From Pseudomonadales bacterium (GTDB lineage Bacteria; Pseudomonadota; Gammaproteobacteria; Pseudomonadales; Pseudohongiellaceae), in contig JALQUB010000027.1 of NCBI GenBank assembly GCA_023268635.1, forward strand, positions 1-56,881: a DNA stretch of 56,881 bases. Direction: 5' to 3'. Below the pieces are notes generated by a model. That model saw nothing but the letters and a program-made list of their open reading frames with translations, was not told the DNA's origin and did not search any database. Position 1 is the first letter of the stretch, and every line of letters begins with the position of its first letter. Below are positions 46,599 through 55,457 of this stretch, piece by piece. The translations under genes were made by a program, and so were the position numbers.

Positions 46599-47438
46599 AT
46601 GTCGTTCTACTCACGATTTTTCGTAGCCCTTTCTCCTGCAATCCGCTCAATCGCTATACTCCCTATACTCACTATACTCGCCTTTGCACCGGCAGCCTTT
46701 GCTGACCGCACCGCGGCAGACGACGAGAGTCACATCGATGACCCTCGCGTGCAGCACCGCAGCTATGTTTTCGAGCCCACCGGCGAGACACTTCCCTACG
46801 CCATTTTCGTGCCCTCGTCCTATGATCCGAACGGTTCAGAATCGCTCCCGCTTCTGGTTTCCCTTCACGGCCTTGGCCGCAGCTACGACTGGTTGATGGG
46901 CTACCACGGCCTCCTCGATCAGGCGGAAGAAAGCGGCTACGCGGTAGTAACGCCGCTGGGCTATATCCGCGAGGGCTGGTATGGATCGCGGCCCGCGGAG
47001 GACCCGCAAGACGGTGTCTACAGTGAGCAGGACGTCATGAACGTGCTAGACCTCGTTCGCGATGAGCTGCGCATAGACAGCGACCGCATTTTTCTGTGGG
47101 GTCACTCCATGGGCGGTGGCGGCACCTACCATCTCGCCGCTAAACACCCTGACGTCTTCGCCGCGTTAGGCGTCGCCGCACCGGCGCCGGCAATCTCGGC
47201 GCCGATGGACGAAATACTCGACAAGATCGCCCACCTCCCGATCTTTATTTTGCAGGGTGATCAAGATGAGCTAGTGCCTGTTTTTGCCACGCGCACGTGG
47301 GTCGCCGGGATGGCAGCGCGCGGCATGCAGCATCTGTATGTCGAGATCGAAGGGGGCGACCATTCGCTGCTAATCTCGCAGGACGCCAACAACATGAAGA
47401 AATTTATCGATTTCTTTAACATCGTGGGGCATAAATAA
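46599..47438 (+). CDS. Exported alpha/beta-hydrolase esterase
   Basis: 279 residues with a signal peptide whose hydrophobic core is a three-fold ILx repeat (ILPILTILA). The catalytic triad is Ser170 in GHSMGGGG, Asp223 in GDQDELVP and His255 in EGGDHSLL; the oxyanion segment is VSLHGLGRSYDW. The best match is to secreted esterases of the LpqC/PHB-depolymerase or peptidase S9-like type. AAGGAG lies before the ATG. Its stop overlaps the start of the PQQ dehydrogenase by one base (TAATG), so the two are co-translated and may handle one substrate in sequence. Confidence 0.88.
   Translation: MSFYSRFFVALSPAIRSIAILPILTILAFAPAAFADRTAADDESHIDDPRVQHRSYVFEPTGETLPYAIFVPSSYDPNGSESLPLLVSLHGLGRSYDWLMGYHGLLDQAEESGYAVVTPLGYIREGWYGSRPAEDPQDGVYSEQDVMNVLDLVRDELRIDSDRIFLWGHSMGGGGTYHLAAKHPDVFAALGVAAPAPAISAPMDEILDKIAHLPIFILQGDQDELVPVFATRTWVAGMAARGMQHLYVEIEGGDHSLLISQDANNMKKFIDFFNIVGHK
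46653..46679 (+). repeat. Three 9-bp repeats inside the esterase signal peptide
   Basis: Three consecutive 9-bp units (GCTATACTC, CCTATACTC, ACTATACTC) encode the tripeptide repeat I-L-P / I-L-T / I-L-A in the signal-peptide core. Copy-number change would lengthen or shorten the core by three residues without shifting the frame. Confidence 0.85.
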
Positions 47439-49189
47439 TGAACACGCGCACTGCTAAAAACCTTGCCATCGCTGTCGCTGCCTACGCCGCGCTTAGCGGC
47501 TGCACGGCGAGCATCGTCATCGACAAGGACAGCCCGCCAAAAGCATCGACTGTGCGCATGCTCGAATGGCCCCTACATAATTTCGATTTAGCCGGTACGC
47601 GTTTTACGCCGAGCGATCAAATCACTCCCGACAATGTCGCCTCACTAAAACCCGCGTGGCTTTTCCAGCATGGCGTTATCGATGGCGTAAGCAATCAAAC
47701 CACGCCCATCATTGTCGACGGCATTATGTATGTGACCGACGCGCGCGGCAGCGTCTACGCAACCAATGCCACCGACGGCCATCTCCTGTGGGAATACAAC
47801 GTTAGCGGCAAACTCGGTGGCGGCCGCCGCGAAGGCTATATTTTTAGACACCGCGGCGTCGTCGTCGACGACGGCATCGTGTATACCGCGGCGGGTTCTT
47901 TCATTTTTGCGCTCGATGCGAAAACCGGCGAGCCCATTGAAAGCTTTGGCGACGGCGGCATGGCGTCGGTGATTCTCGACGTGTTACACCTCAAAGATCC
48001 GAGCATCGAAACGGCAATCTCCGTTGGCTACTGGTTTACAACCGCGCCGCAGATTCACAACGGCATGCTCTATATAGGAACCACGCGCAGCGAAAGCCAC
48101 ATCGCCGGCGGCTATGTGCTGGCAGTGAATGCAAAAACCGGCAAAGTCGAATGGCACTTTAATACCGTGCCGCAGGACGAGACCGATCAGGGTTGGGATA
48201 TCGCTGGTCCAACGTGGGTCGGCGGCGAGCGCAACGGCGGCGGCATTTGGGAAACACCCTCGATAGATCCCGAGCTCGGGCTTGTCTATTTCGCCGTGGG
48301 CAACCCCTTCGGCAACAGCGCCAAGCGCGACGGCATAAACTTATTTACCAATGCGATCATCGCGCTGACGCTCGACACCGGCAAACTCGAGTGGTATTAC
48401 CAGCAGGTACATCACGACGTCTGGGACTACGATTCGGGCAACCAGCCCGTGCTGTTTGATATGTTGGTCGACGGCATTCAGGTGAAGGCGCTAGCGCAGG
48501 CGAGCAAGAATGGCTGGCTCTACATTCTCGATCGGGAGAGCGGAGAACCCGTGCATCCGATCCCCGAGATTGCCGTATCGACCGAAACCGACACCGAAGG
48601 CGAGGAGCCTTGGCCCACGCAGCCAATTCCGCACAAGGCCAACGGCGAGCGCATGGAGCCGGTGTCGCCCGTCTATCCGATAAACATCCCAGCCGAACAG
48701 CTCGAGGAGTATCACCTCGTCGAACAGTTCACCCCGATCGGCCCCAATCAGATTTTCGCCCCGGGCTATGGCGGCGGCTCCAACTATGCGCCAATCGCCT
48801 ATAGCCCGCTCACGGGACTGCTGTACGTGAACGCGATCGACCAGCCGTTCCGTTCGGGGCGGGATCCGATGGGCTATTTCTCCGCCTACGATCCGACCAC
48901 AGGCGAACTTGTGTGGCGCCAGATATTCGAAGGCTACGGGCAAGCCGGTGCTGTGGTTACGGCAGGCGGTGTTGTGTTTGTCGGCGCGGGGAGTAACACC
49001 GCCGGTTATTTTTACGCCTTTGATGCGGCGACAGGCGAGGAGCTTTGGAAATTCAATACAGGGTCGGGGATTTTCGCCTCTCCTGCCCTGTATGTGATCG
49101 ACGGCAAAGAATACGTCACCGTCGCCTCGGGTGGAGGCAGCCGTGGCAGACGCGGAGGCGATTTAATTCTCACCTTCGCGCTGCCCTAG
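47438..49189 (+). CDS. PQQ-dependent dehydrogenase lipoprotein
   Basis: 583-residue eight-bladed quinoprotein. An N-terminal lipobox (ALSGC) indicates membrane anchoring on the periplasmic side. Propeller blades show the tryptophan-docking repeats typical of PQQ dehydrogenases (e.g. YATNATDGHLLWEYN, LAVNAKTGKVEWHF, YAFDAATGEELWKFN). The opening NFDLAGTRFTPSDQITPDNV matches the alcohol/glucose dehydrogenase group. No CxxCH haem domain and no vicinal Cys-Cys are present, so electrons must go to quinone or a separate cytochrome (a diheme protein is encoded at 42056). No pqq synthesis genes are in the window. It overlaps the esterase by 1 bp and converges on maeB with a 6-bp gap. Confidence 0.92.
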   Translation: MNTRTAKNLAIAVAAYAALSGCTASIVIDKDSPPKASTVRMLEWPLHNFDLAGTRFTPSDQITPDNVASLKPAWLFQHGVIDGVSNQTTPIIVDGIMYVTDARGSVYATNATDGHLLWEYNVSGKLGGGRREGYIFRHRGVVVDDGIVYTAAGSFIFALDAKTGEPIESFGDGGMASVILDVLHLKDPSIETAISVGYWFTTAPQIHNGMLYIGTTRSESHIAGGYVLAVNAKTGKVEWHFNTVPQDETDQGWDIAGPTWVGGERNGGGIWETPSIDPELGLVYFAVGNPFGNSAKRDGINLFTNAIIALTLDTGKLEWYYQQVHHDVWDYDSGNQPVLFDMLVDGIQVKALAQASKNGWLYILDRESGEPVHPIPEIAVSTETDTEGEEPWPTQPIPHKANGERMEPVSPVYPINIPAEQLEEYHLVEQFTPIGPNQIFAPGYGGGSNYAPIAYSPLTGLLYVNAIDQPFRSGRDPMGYFSAYDPTTGELVWRQIFEGYGQAGAVVTAGGVVFVGAGSNTAGYFYAFDAATGEELWKFNTGSGIFASPALYVIDGKEYVTVASGGGSRGRRGGDLILTFALP

Positions 49190-49195
49190 CCTCGC

Positions 49196-51490
49196 TTATT
49201 TCGCGGCCGCTTCGGCGCTGTGAATGTCTGCGACCGTGACCGCAGTCATATTGAAAATTCCGCGCGAGGTCACCGACGGAATCACAATATGCGCAGGCTT
49301 GCGGAAGCCATTGATGAAAGGACCGATCAATAGCGCATCGGTCATCGAGCGTATAAGCCCCATCGCGATATTCGCCGCGTCGAGGTTTGGCATCACCAAT
49401 ACATTCGCGCGGCCTTTGATATTGGCCTTCGAATAGATCGTTTCGCGCAGCTTAGGATTGAGCGCGCTTAACACATGCATTTCGCCATCGACCTGTAACG
49501 TCGGATGGGTCTCACGCAGTATCTCACTCGCGAGCCGCACTTTGCGCGACGAAGGGTTATTCGCAGTGCCAAAGTTAGAGTGCGACAACAGCGCAACCTT
49601 CGGCTCAATGCCAAAACGTCTCACGAGATCGATGCTCGCCTCGGTAATTTTTACCAGCTCCTCCGACGTCGGATTCACATTCATCGACGTGTCGGCCAAA
49701 AACAGCGGGCCGTCAGGCAGGAGTAGCACCGCGGTAGACGATACTAGCTGCTCACGCGTCTCGGCCTTATTCGCCGGCCCGAGCAGATGCATTATCTCGC
49801 GCAGATGAAAGTCGAAGCGACCGACCTTGCCACAGATCAACCCATCGGCGTCGCCGCGAGCGACCATCACCGCCGCGATTGCTGTATTGTCGTTGCGCAT
49901 TATTTTGCGCGCCGCGCCGACCGACACGCCATGGCGGCCAACCGCTTCGTGGTAGAACGCGGCGAAGTCGTCGTGCTGTTCGTAGTGCAGCGGGTCGAAC
50001 ACTTCTACTTCGTTGTCGAGGTCGATGCGTAGCCCGAGCCTATCGATCTTGCGCTCCATGCTGCCGCGATGGCCTATGAGAATCGGCTTGGCGATGTTTT
50101 CATCGATTACCGCCTGCACGGCCATGAGCACGTCGTCGTTGTCGCCCTCGGCATAGACGATGCGCGCCGGCGACTTTTTCGCCACCTCGATCAGCGGCTG
50201 CATAAACAGCCCCGCCTGATTCACAAACTCATGCAGCGTCTGCTTATAGGCCTCGAGATCTTGTATCGGCCGCGTGGCGACGCCGCTCTCCATCGCCGCC
50301 TTGACCACGGCGAGCGGAATATCTTCGATCAGACGCGGATCGAACGCTTTGGGAATGAGATACTCCGGGCCAAACCGCAGCTTCTCATCGGCGTAAGCCG
50401 CCGCGACCACATCCGATGTTTCTTTAGTTGCAAGGTCTGCTATCGCTCGCACCGCCGCCATCTTCATCTCTTCGTTGATCGTCGACGCACCACAGTCGAG
50501 CGCGCCGCGGAAGATGAAGGGGAAGCAGAGAACGTTGTTTACCTGATTAGGATAGTCCGAGCGACCCGTAGCAATGATCGCATCCGGTCGCGCAGCAATC
50601 GCCTCTTCGGGCATGATCTCGGGAATAGGATTAGACATCGCGAGGATGATCGGCTTGGGCCCCATCTTCTTAACGAGCTCGCCGTTCAATACGCCCGGAC
50701 CCGATAGCCCCATGAAGAGGTCGGCGCCGTCGATCGCGTCTTCGATCGTACGGTCGCTAGTCTCGATCGCGTACTCTTCTTTCCACGGGTTCATGCCCTC
50801 TTTCCGACCGGCGTAGATAACACCGGTGCGATCGATCATGCGCACGTTCTGCTTTTGAAGGCCCATGCTCACCAGAAGATCGACACAGGCGATACTCGCG
50901 GCCCCGGCACCCGATACCACAAGCTTCACATCGGCGATGTCTTTCTCGACTATTCGCAGGCCGTTATAGATTGCAGCGGCTGCGACAATCGCCGTCCCGT
51001 GCTGATCGTCGTGAAAAACAGGGATTTTCATGCGCTCGCGCAGCTTGTTCTCGATCATAAAGCACTCGGGTGCCTTAATGTCCTCGAGGTTAATGCCGCC
51101 GAACGTGGGCTCGAGGCTTGCGATAATATCCACGAGTTTATCGACATCGGTTTCATCGATTTCGATATCGAATACGTCGATGTTCGCGAACTTCTTAAAC
51201 AGAACCGCCTTGCCTTCCATAACCGGCTTAGAGGCCAACGGACCAATATCGCCAAGCCCGAGCACCGCCGTGCCGTTCGTGATAACCGCCACCAGATTGC
51301 CGCGTGAGGTGACCGACGCCACCTCTGTTGGATTCTCAACGATCAGCTCGCAGGCATGTGCGACGCCCGGCGAATAGGCGAGCGACAAATCTCGCTTGTT
51401 CGCGAGGGGTTTCGTCGGCCGTATTTCGAGCTTACCGGGGAGTGGGTGGGTGTGATATCGCAGTGCGCTTTCTTTAAACGAATCGGTCAT
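49196..51490 (-). CDS. maeB: NADP-dependent malic enzyme with phosphotransacetylase-like domain
   Basis: 764 residues from the ATG at 51490 ([13 protein letters not shown]), the standard length and N-terminus of MaeB; upstream in-frame codons to 51676 overlap the next gene and are rejected. The malic domain has [12 protein letters not shown], the metal/NADP segment [11 protein letters not shown] and [16 protein letters not shown]. The C-terminal half is the PTA-like regulatory domain (about residues 430-764; [26 protein letters not shown]). It decarboxylates malate to pyruvate and makes NADPH. It is preceded by the SUMF1-like gene (100-bp gap). Confidence 0.96.
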   Translation of the reverse strand: MTDSFKESALRYHTHPLPGKLEIRPTKPLANKRDLSLAYSPGVAHACELIVENPTEVASVTSRGNLVAVITNGTAVLGLGDIGPLASKPVMEGKAVLFKKFANIDVFDIEIDETDVDKLVDIIASLEPTFGGINLEDIKAPECFMIENKLRERMKIPVFHDDQHGTAIVAAAAIYNGLRIVEKDIADVKLVVSGAGAASIACVDLLVSMGLQKQNVRMIDRTGVIYAGRKEGMNPWKEEYAIETSDRTIEDAIDGADLFMGLSGPGVLNGELVKKMGPKPIILAMSNPIPEIMPEEAIAARPDAIIATGRSDYPNQVNNVLCFPFIFRGALDCGASTINEEMKMAAVRAIADLATKETSDVVAAAYADEKLRFGPEYLIPKAFDPRLIEDIPLAVVKAAMESGVATRPIQDLEAYKQTLHEFVNQAGLFMQPLIEVAKKSPARIVYAEGDNDDVLMAVQAVIDENIAKPILIGHRGSMERKIDRLGLRIDLDNEVEVFDPLHYEQHDDFAAFYHEAVGRHGVSVGAARKIMRNDNTAIAAVMVARGDADGLICGKVGRFDFHLREIMHLLGPANKAETREQLVSSTAVLLLPDGPLFLADTSMNVNPTSEELVKITEASIDLVRRFGIEPKVALLSHSNFGTANNPSSRKVRLASEILRETHPTLQVDGEMHVLSALNPKLRETIYSKANIKGRANVLVMPNLDAANIAMGLIRSMTDALLIGPFINGFRKPAHIVIPSVTSRGIFNMTAVTVADIHSAEAAAK

Positions 51491-51590
51491 TAATGATTTA
51501 CTTCTCTTAAGACTGGGGGGCGGGATTAGGTGCGCGAATTCTACCCTTGTCGCACTGCAATTGCTAATTCGCGGCGTAAATGAATGATCA

Positions 51591-52574
51591 TTAAAGCGAC
51601 GAAATAACCAACCTAAAGCCGATAGTTGGATTGCGCACGCTTGGATCGACTGCCCCACGCACTGCAGCGCGGACATTGTTGATTGAGTCCTGATAAGAGC
51701 CGCCCCTCATAACCCAGAGAGAATCGACGTCGAGCAGCGCCTCGGCGCTCGAAGGAGTGAACGGATAATCGACCAGCGCACTCCGGGTTAACTCCCATGC
51801 GTTCCCCGCCATGTCTGATAACCCATAGCTGCAGGGCTCACAGCTGTGCGAGCCCACCGGCAGTAGCGCGGCGCCGCCAATATTCGCGAAGGCGTCGCTG
51901 GGCTGCATGCCCCAAGGAAAGAGCCGCCCATCTGTGCCGCGTGCCGCTTTTTCCCACTCGGCTTCGTTCGGCAAGGTGACTTTCGCGCCCGCCTCAAGCG
52001 CCTCACGCAGGACGGTCGGCGTCGCCGCCGAGGTGCGCAGCTGCGCGTCGAGCCAGCGTGCATAGCTCAGCATTTGTGGCAGAGAAACGGATGTCACCGG
52101 CAGCGCCGGATCGAGGGCTGCGAACAACGCGGCGTTGGGGGAATCGGTGTCAGTGAGGTAGTTAGCAAACTGCGCATTGGTCACTTCGAAGCGACCAATG
52201 AAATATTCCGGCAGCTCGACCCTGCCCTGACGCTGCGTCGCCGACCAGCGCTCATTCTCATACGCCATCCGATCTCGCTGCGGGTTGCTGCCCATCGTGA
52301 ATTCGCCGGCAGGGATAGCAACGAATCCCCACAGGGGATCTGCGGGCAGGGCAAAGTTTTCAACGACAGGCGACTGCGCGAGATCCGCGCGGTCATCACG
52401 CTCTAGCTGCGTGCTCTGATAACTCATAAACACGGCGGTGAACGCGACGAGGCTTAACATCGCCGTAATACCAACGGCGCGACCCGGCGCTTGATAGTCT
52501 AGGTTCTGTGCTAGGACCGCGTCTTCGGTTTTTACTTCATCGCTTTGCCCACGCTTTTTCTTGCCCGATGCCAT
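51591..52574 (-). CDS. Membrane-anchored SUMF1/FGE-like domain protein
   Basis: 327 residues: a charged cytosolic N-terminus, one transmembrane helix (about 33-51), then an extracytoplasmic formylglycine-generating-enzyme-like domain (about 81-325). Visible features are FVAIPAGEFTMGS, YFIGRFEVTNAQFANYL, LPNEAEWEKAARG, GNAWELTRS (257-265), MRGGSYQDS (289-297) and IGFRLV. Active FGE has a cysteine shortly after RGGSY, which is absent here; two cysteines occur instead in SCEPCSYG (C245, C248). It is therefore probably a non-catalytic or differently acting member of the superfamily. It lies 6 bp downstream of the RnfD-like gene, a tight operon. No sulfatase is in the window. Confidence 0.87.
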   Translation of the reverse strand: MASGKKKRGQSDEVKTEDAVLAQNLDYQAPGRAVGITAMLSLVAFTAVFMSYQSTQLERDDRADLAQSPVVENFALPADPLWGFVAIPAGEFTMGSNPQRDRMAYENERWSATQRQGRVELPEYFIGRFEVTNAQFANYLTDTDSPNAALFAALDPALPVTSVSLPQMLSYARWLDAQLRTSAATPTVLREALEAGAKVTLPNEAEWEKAARGTDGRLFPWGMQPSDAFANIGGAALLPVGSHSCEPCSYGLSDMAGNAWELTRSALVDYPFTPSSAEALLDVDSLWVMRGGSYQDSINNVRAAVRGAVDPSVRNPTIGFRLVISSL

Positions 52575-52580
52575 GTGGCG

Positions 52581-54164
52581 CTATTCTCCCGCCGCAGCGG
52601 AGCGCTCACACGCAAACGCCCAGTCGTGACTGCACGCGCGTGCATAGAGTTCTGGCGCAGGCGTGTCGATTAAGTTCTTGCCACCCTGGCGAAGCATGAG
52701 CCGCAGATCCAACTCCAGCGGCTCGGCGCGCAGCGCCGTTTGCTCCTGCAGCAAGTTGGCGCATCCCGCTTGAAACTTAAGCTCACAGGCGCGCGCGAAA
52801 TAGCTGTAGGCGAGGTCGGCATCGCGCTCAACAATCAGCCCCTCGCGATAGTGGGCGCCCAGTTCGTTGCAGGCCCATGCGGCATTGTCGCCGCAGTAGG
52901 TCGACTCAACGCTTACGAGTCGCGCGCAGGCATTCGGCAACTGCGCCGAACAAGACTGCTGCCAGAACGGCACGCTATCGCCGGGGTGCTGTGCGTCGGT
53001 GCGGCCGAGCAGCGACATAAAGCCGAAGACAGAGATCCAAACGACCATGTGCGCGACGTTCGCGCGCCCACCCAACCAAGCGGGGTTCCATAAATTGAGC
53101 ACGGCGTCGGATTTGATTCGGCGCACCAAACGATCGATACCGATCACGCTAAGATTCAGAAGCGGCACGCACAGCAGTTTGTCGTAGAGCGTAGGCTCGC
53201 CGAGCCAGCCGAGAATTGTGTAGAGCGCGAACACGCCAATGCCGTAAAGCACGCCGAAGAGAGTTTTACCGAGCGGCGTGCGCGGTGAAGTCGACGGGTC
53301 GGTGATCAGCAGATGCAAGCCGAGAAACACCGCTGCCGGAATTTCCGAATCGAGAAAATAAGGCACGCCGGCGAGCGCAGCATACAGCGCGCTAAAGCCG
53401 AAGAGCGTAATCGCCGCAGCGCCCGACACCAGCGTGATCGAGAAAAAGTACATCACGATTAAGCCGACCGCGAACAAATAGGTATAGATTCCCGGCGCGA
53501 GCGTCAGGGTCGATGAAATCTCTGGCGCCCATGTTAAATCGGTAGTTCCGGTGGCAATGAGAATCAGTGAGAAAAATCCGAGACTGAACGCCGACGGGTT
53601 GAAAATATGCACGCTGCGGCCGTCGCGCTTCCAACGCACAAACTCCTTGCCTAAAAAGCCGACGGCGATCATGACAAACTGCATGTAAAACCAGTCGTCG
53701 TGGAACCACAGAAAGAGGTTGGTGCTAAAAATGATTGGAATAGGCCCGAAGCCGAGCATGTAGCTGCGGCGTCGCGACCAGGCGAGCAGCATTCCGAAGG
53801 TGTAGGCAAACATCACCTGCCCTGCGAGCAGCCAGAAATGATCATAGACCGGTCGCCAATAATAGCCCCAGTATAAATAGACGCTAAACTGCACCATCGC
53901 CTGCACATAGTGCTGCGCGTAAATCGCACGGCTAAAGTCTTTGAGCGCAGGACGCCGGGCGAGGTGGATCAGCATGAATCCCTGCCATAGCAGAAGAACC
54001 GCCGACGCGCCCCAGAACGAGTACATGAGTGTCGAATTAGCCGCGATGCGCGGCGCAAAGGAGAGTAAGAAGATTGCGAGCGTGAGCGCCATCGGCAGCT
54101 TAAAACTGCCTACCACTTGAGAGAGGCGGAGCGCGGGACGCGTGTCTATTTCTGTCGTATTCAT
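52581..54164 (-). CDS. NqrB/RnfD/UnbU-like membrane protein with C-terminal Sel1-type repeats
   Basis: 527 residues. About 1-385 is a polytopic membrane region with roughly ten hydrophobic segments. Two motifs recall NqrB/RnfD and the related UnbU proteins: VHIFNPSAFSLG (185-196) and LLITDPSTSPRTPLGKTLFG (285-304). The canonical S-G-A-T flavin-attachment motif is not seen. A soluble tail (about 400-525) has Sel1/TPR-like helices with cysteine pairs at 405/412, 424/432, 460/468 and 511/519, as in disulfide-bonded Hcp-type Sel1 proteins, implying an oxidising compartment. It is the first gene of an operon with the SUMF1-like protein. No other Rnf or Nqr subunit is nearby. Function is unknown; a redox role is inference. 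Confidence 0.75.
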   Translation of the reverse strand: MNTTEIDTRPALRLSQVVGSFKLPMALTLAIFLLSFAPRIAANSTLMYSFWGASAVLLLWQGFMLIHLARRPALKDFSRAIYAQHYVQAMVQFSVYLYWGYYWRPVYDHFWLLAGQVMFAYTFGMLLAWSRRRSYMLGFGPIPIIFSTNLFLWFHDDWFYMQFVMIAVGFLGKEFVRWKRDGRSVHIFNPSAFSLGFFSLILIATGTTDLTWAPEISSTLTLAPGIYTYLFAVGLIVMYFFSITLVSGAAAITLFGFSALYAALAGVPYFLDSEIPAAVFLGLHLLITDPSTSPRTPLGKTLFGVLYGIGVFALYTILGWLGEPTLYDKLLCVPLLNLSVIGIDRLVRRIKSDAVLNLWNPAWLGGRANVAHMVVWISVFGFMSLLGRTDAQHPGDSVPFWQQSCSAQLPNACARLVSVESTYCGDNAAWACNELGAHYREGLIVERDADLAYSYFARACELKFQAGCANLLQEQTALRAEPLELDLRLMLRQGGKNLIDTPAPELYARACSHDWAFACERSAAAGE

Positions 54165-54376
54165 TGCTTGTATCTCATCTGCTGCACTTAACGCTGCGCG
54201 GTCTCACCTAGCGCCAGCTAGCATAAACCATGGGGTATGCTGTGTTCAATTTGACGTGCCTTGCAAAGGCTTGAAATCTGCGCTGCACAAGCGTAATTTC
54301 AGGAGGCTGTGCCGTATTACCGTTCGACTCAACGCTCAATAAAGTAATAAAAACGAAGCGAATCCGAGAGGTATGT

Positions 54377-55432
54377 ATGAAAAGCGACGTCGGTCACCCC
54401 ACACGCCAGTCATTGACTAAAACACTACGATTGTCACAGACGCTTAGTTTCGCGGCGCTCGCCCTCACACTGAACAGCCCGCTCGCACAGGCACAGAACG
54501 CCGACGTGCCGCGAACCGAGCACGGACATCCCGATTTTCAGGGCTTTTACACCTTTAGAACTATCACACCGCTCAATCGCCCTCCCGAACTCGCCGATAA
54601 AGAGGTGTTAACACCTGAAGAGGCGGCCGAATGGGAAGCGTTTGAGAATAAGCGCCAAAACCGCGACCTGATTGTCGACAGCGTCGGCGGCGCCGGCTAT
54701 CCGCCGGGTGTCATTTCCTATAACGAATTTTGGTATGAGCGCGGCAGCGAGACCATCGCAAGCCGGCGCACTTCGCTTATCTACGATCCACCCAATGGCC
54801 GCATTCCGGAGCTCAATGCCATCGGCAAACAGCGCCGCGCTGACTACCGCGACATGATATTCAACAGCGCAGGCCCCGAGGGCCGAACCACGGTCGATCG
54901 CTGCCTTACGGGCTTTGTCGGTGGCCCGCCCATGATTCCGGGCTCTTACAATAACAATATGCAGCTGGTGCAAACCAAAGACCACATCATGATTCTCAAC
55001 GAAATGGTGCACTCGGCGCGCATAATTAAACTCAATGCCGAGCCTAGCGGCCTCCAGTCCAAGTGGGAGGGCGAGTCGGTGGGCCACTGGGAAGGCGACG
55101 TGCTCGTCGTCGAAACCAGCAATTTTTATCACGACTATAATCTCAGGGGCATGTCCGAACAGGCGAGAATTACCGAGCGCTTCCGCTATGTCGAAGACGG
55201 ATTGCTCGAGTATGACTTCACCGTAACCGATCCAAAAAGCTGGGACTCGTCGTGGTCCGCGCGCGTCCCGCTGCGCCGCTCCGCCGACCCCGTTTACGAA
55301 TATGCCTGCCACGAAGGCAATCATGGCCTCATCGGCATTTTAGCCGGCTGGCGCCGCTACGAATCGATGGGCATGAATGGCGACGGCACGCCGCTGTCGG
55401 AGACCGCAGGTGCAATCGCCACCGATGAATAA
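54377..55432 (+). CDS. Exported protein of an unnamed family (paralogue of the gene at 27124)
   Basis: 351 residues with a signal peptide (hydrophobic LSFAALALTLNSPLAQAQ). The mature start VPRTEHGHPDFQGFYTF, central GSYNNNMQLVQ, EMVHSARIIKLNA, VGHWEGDVLVVETSNF, ITERF and C-terminal VYEYACHEGNHGL match the product of the gene at 27124. Cysteines in DRCLTGF and CHEGN are shared. The domain is unnamed to my knowledge. GAGAGG precedes the ATG. It is followed 25 bp later by an NHL-propeller gene, probably one operon of periplasmic proteins. Confidence 0.8.
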   Translation: MKSDVGHPTRQSLTKTLRLSQTLSFAALALTLNSPLAQAQNADVPRTEHGHPDFQGFYTFRTITPLNRPPELADKEVLTPEEAAEWEAFENKRQNRDLIVDSVGGAGYPPGVISYNEFWYERGSETIASRRTSLIYDPPNGRIPELNAIGKQRRADYRDMIFNSAGPEGRTTVDRCLTGFVGGPPMIPGSYNNNMQLVQTKDHIMILNEMVHSARIIKLNAEPSGLQSKWEGESVGHWEGDVLVVETSNFYHDYNLRGMSEQARITERFRYVEDGLLEYDFTVTDPKSWDSSWSARVPLRRSADPVYEYACHEGNHGLIGILAGWRRYESMGMNGDGTPLSETAGAIATDE

Positions 55433-55457
55433 AACAGTGTGTTAACTAGGAGTAAAA

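Noticed and set aside
50069-50707. 212-residue plus-strand open frame inside maeB
   Set aside because: Antisense to conserved malic-enzyme sequence; composition (rich in Arg, His, Leu) is typical of a shadow frame.
54608-55324. 238-residue minus-strand open frame opposite the exported protein gene at 54377
   Set aside because: It lies entirely antisense to a gene with signal peptide and family motifs; it has no ribosome-binding site or domain and reflects GC-rich codon structure.
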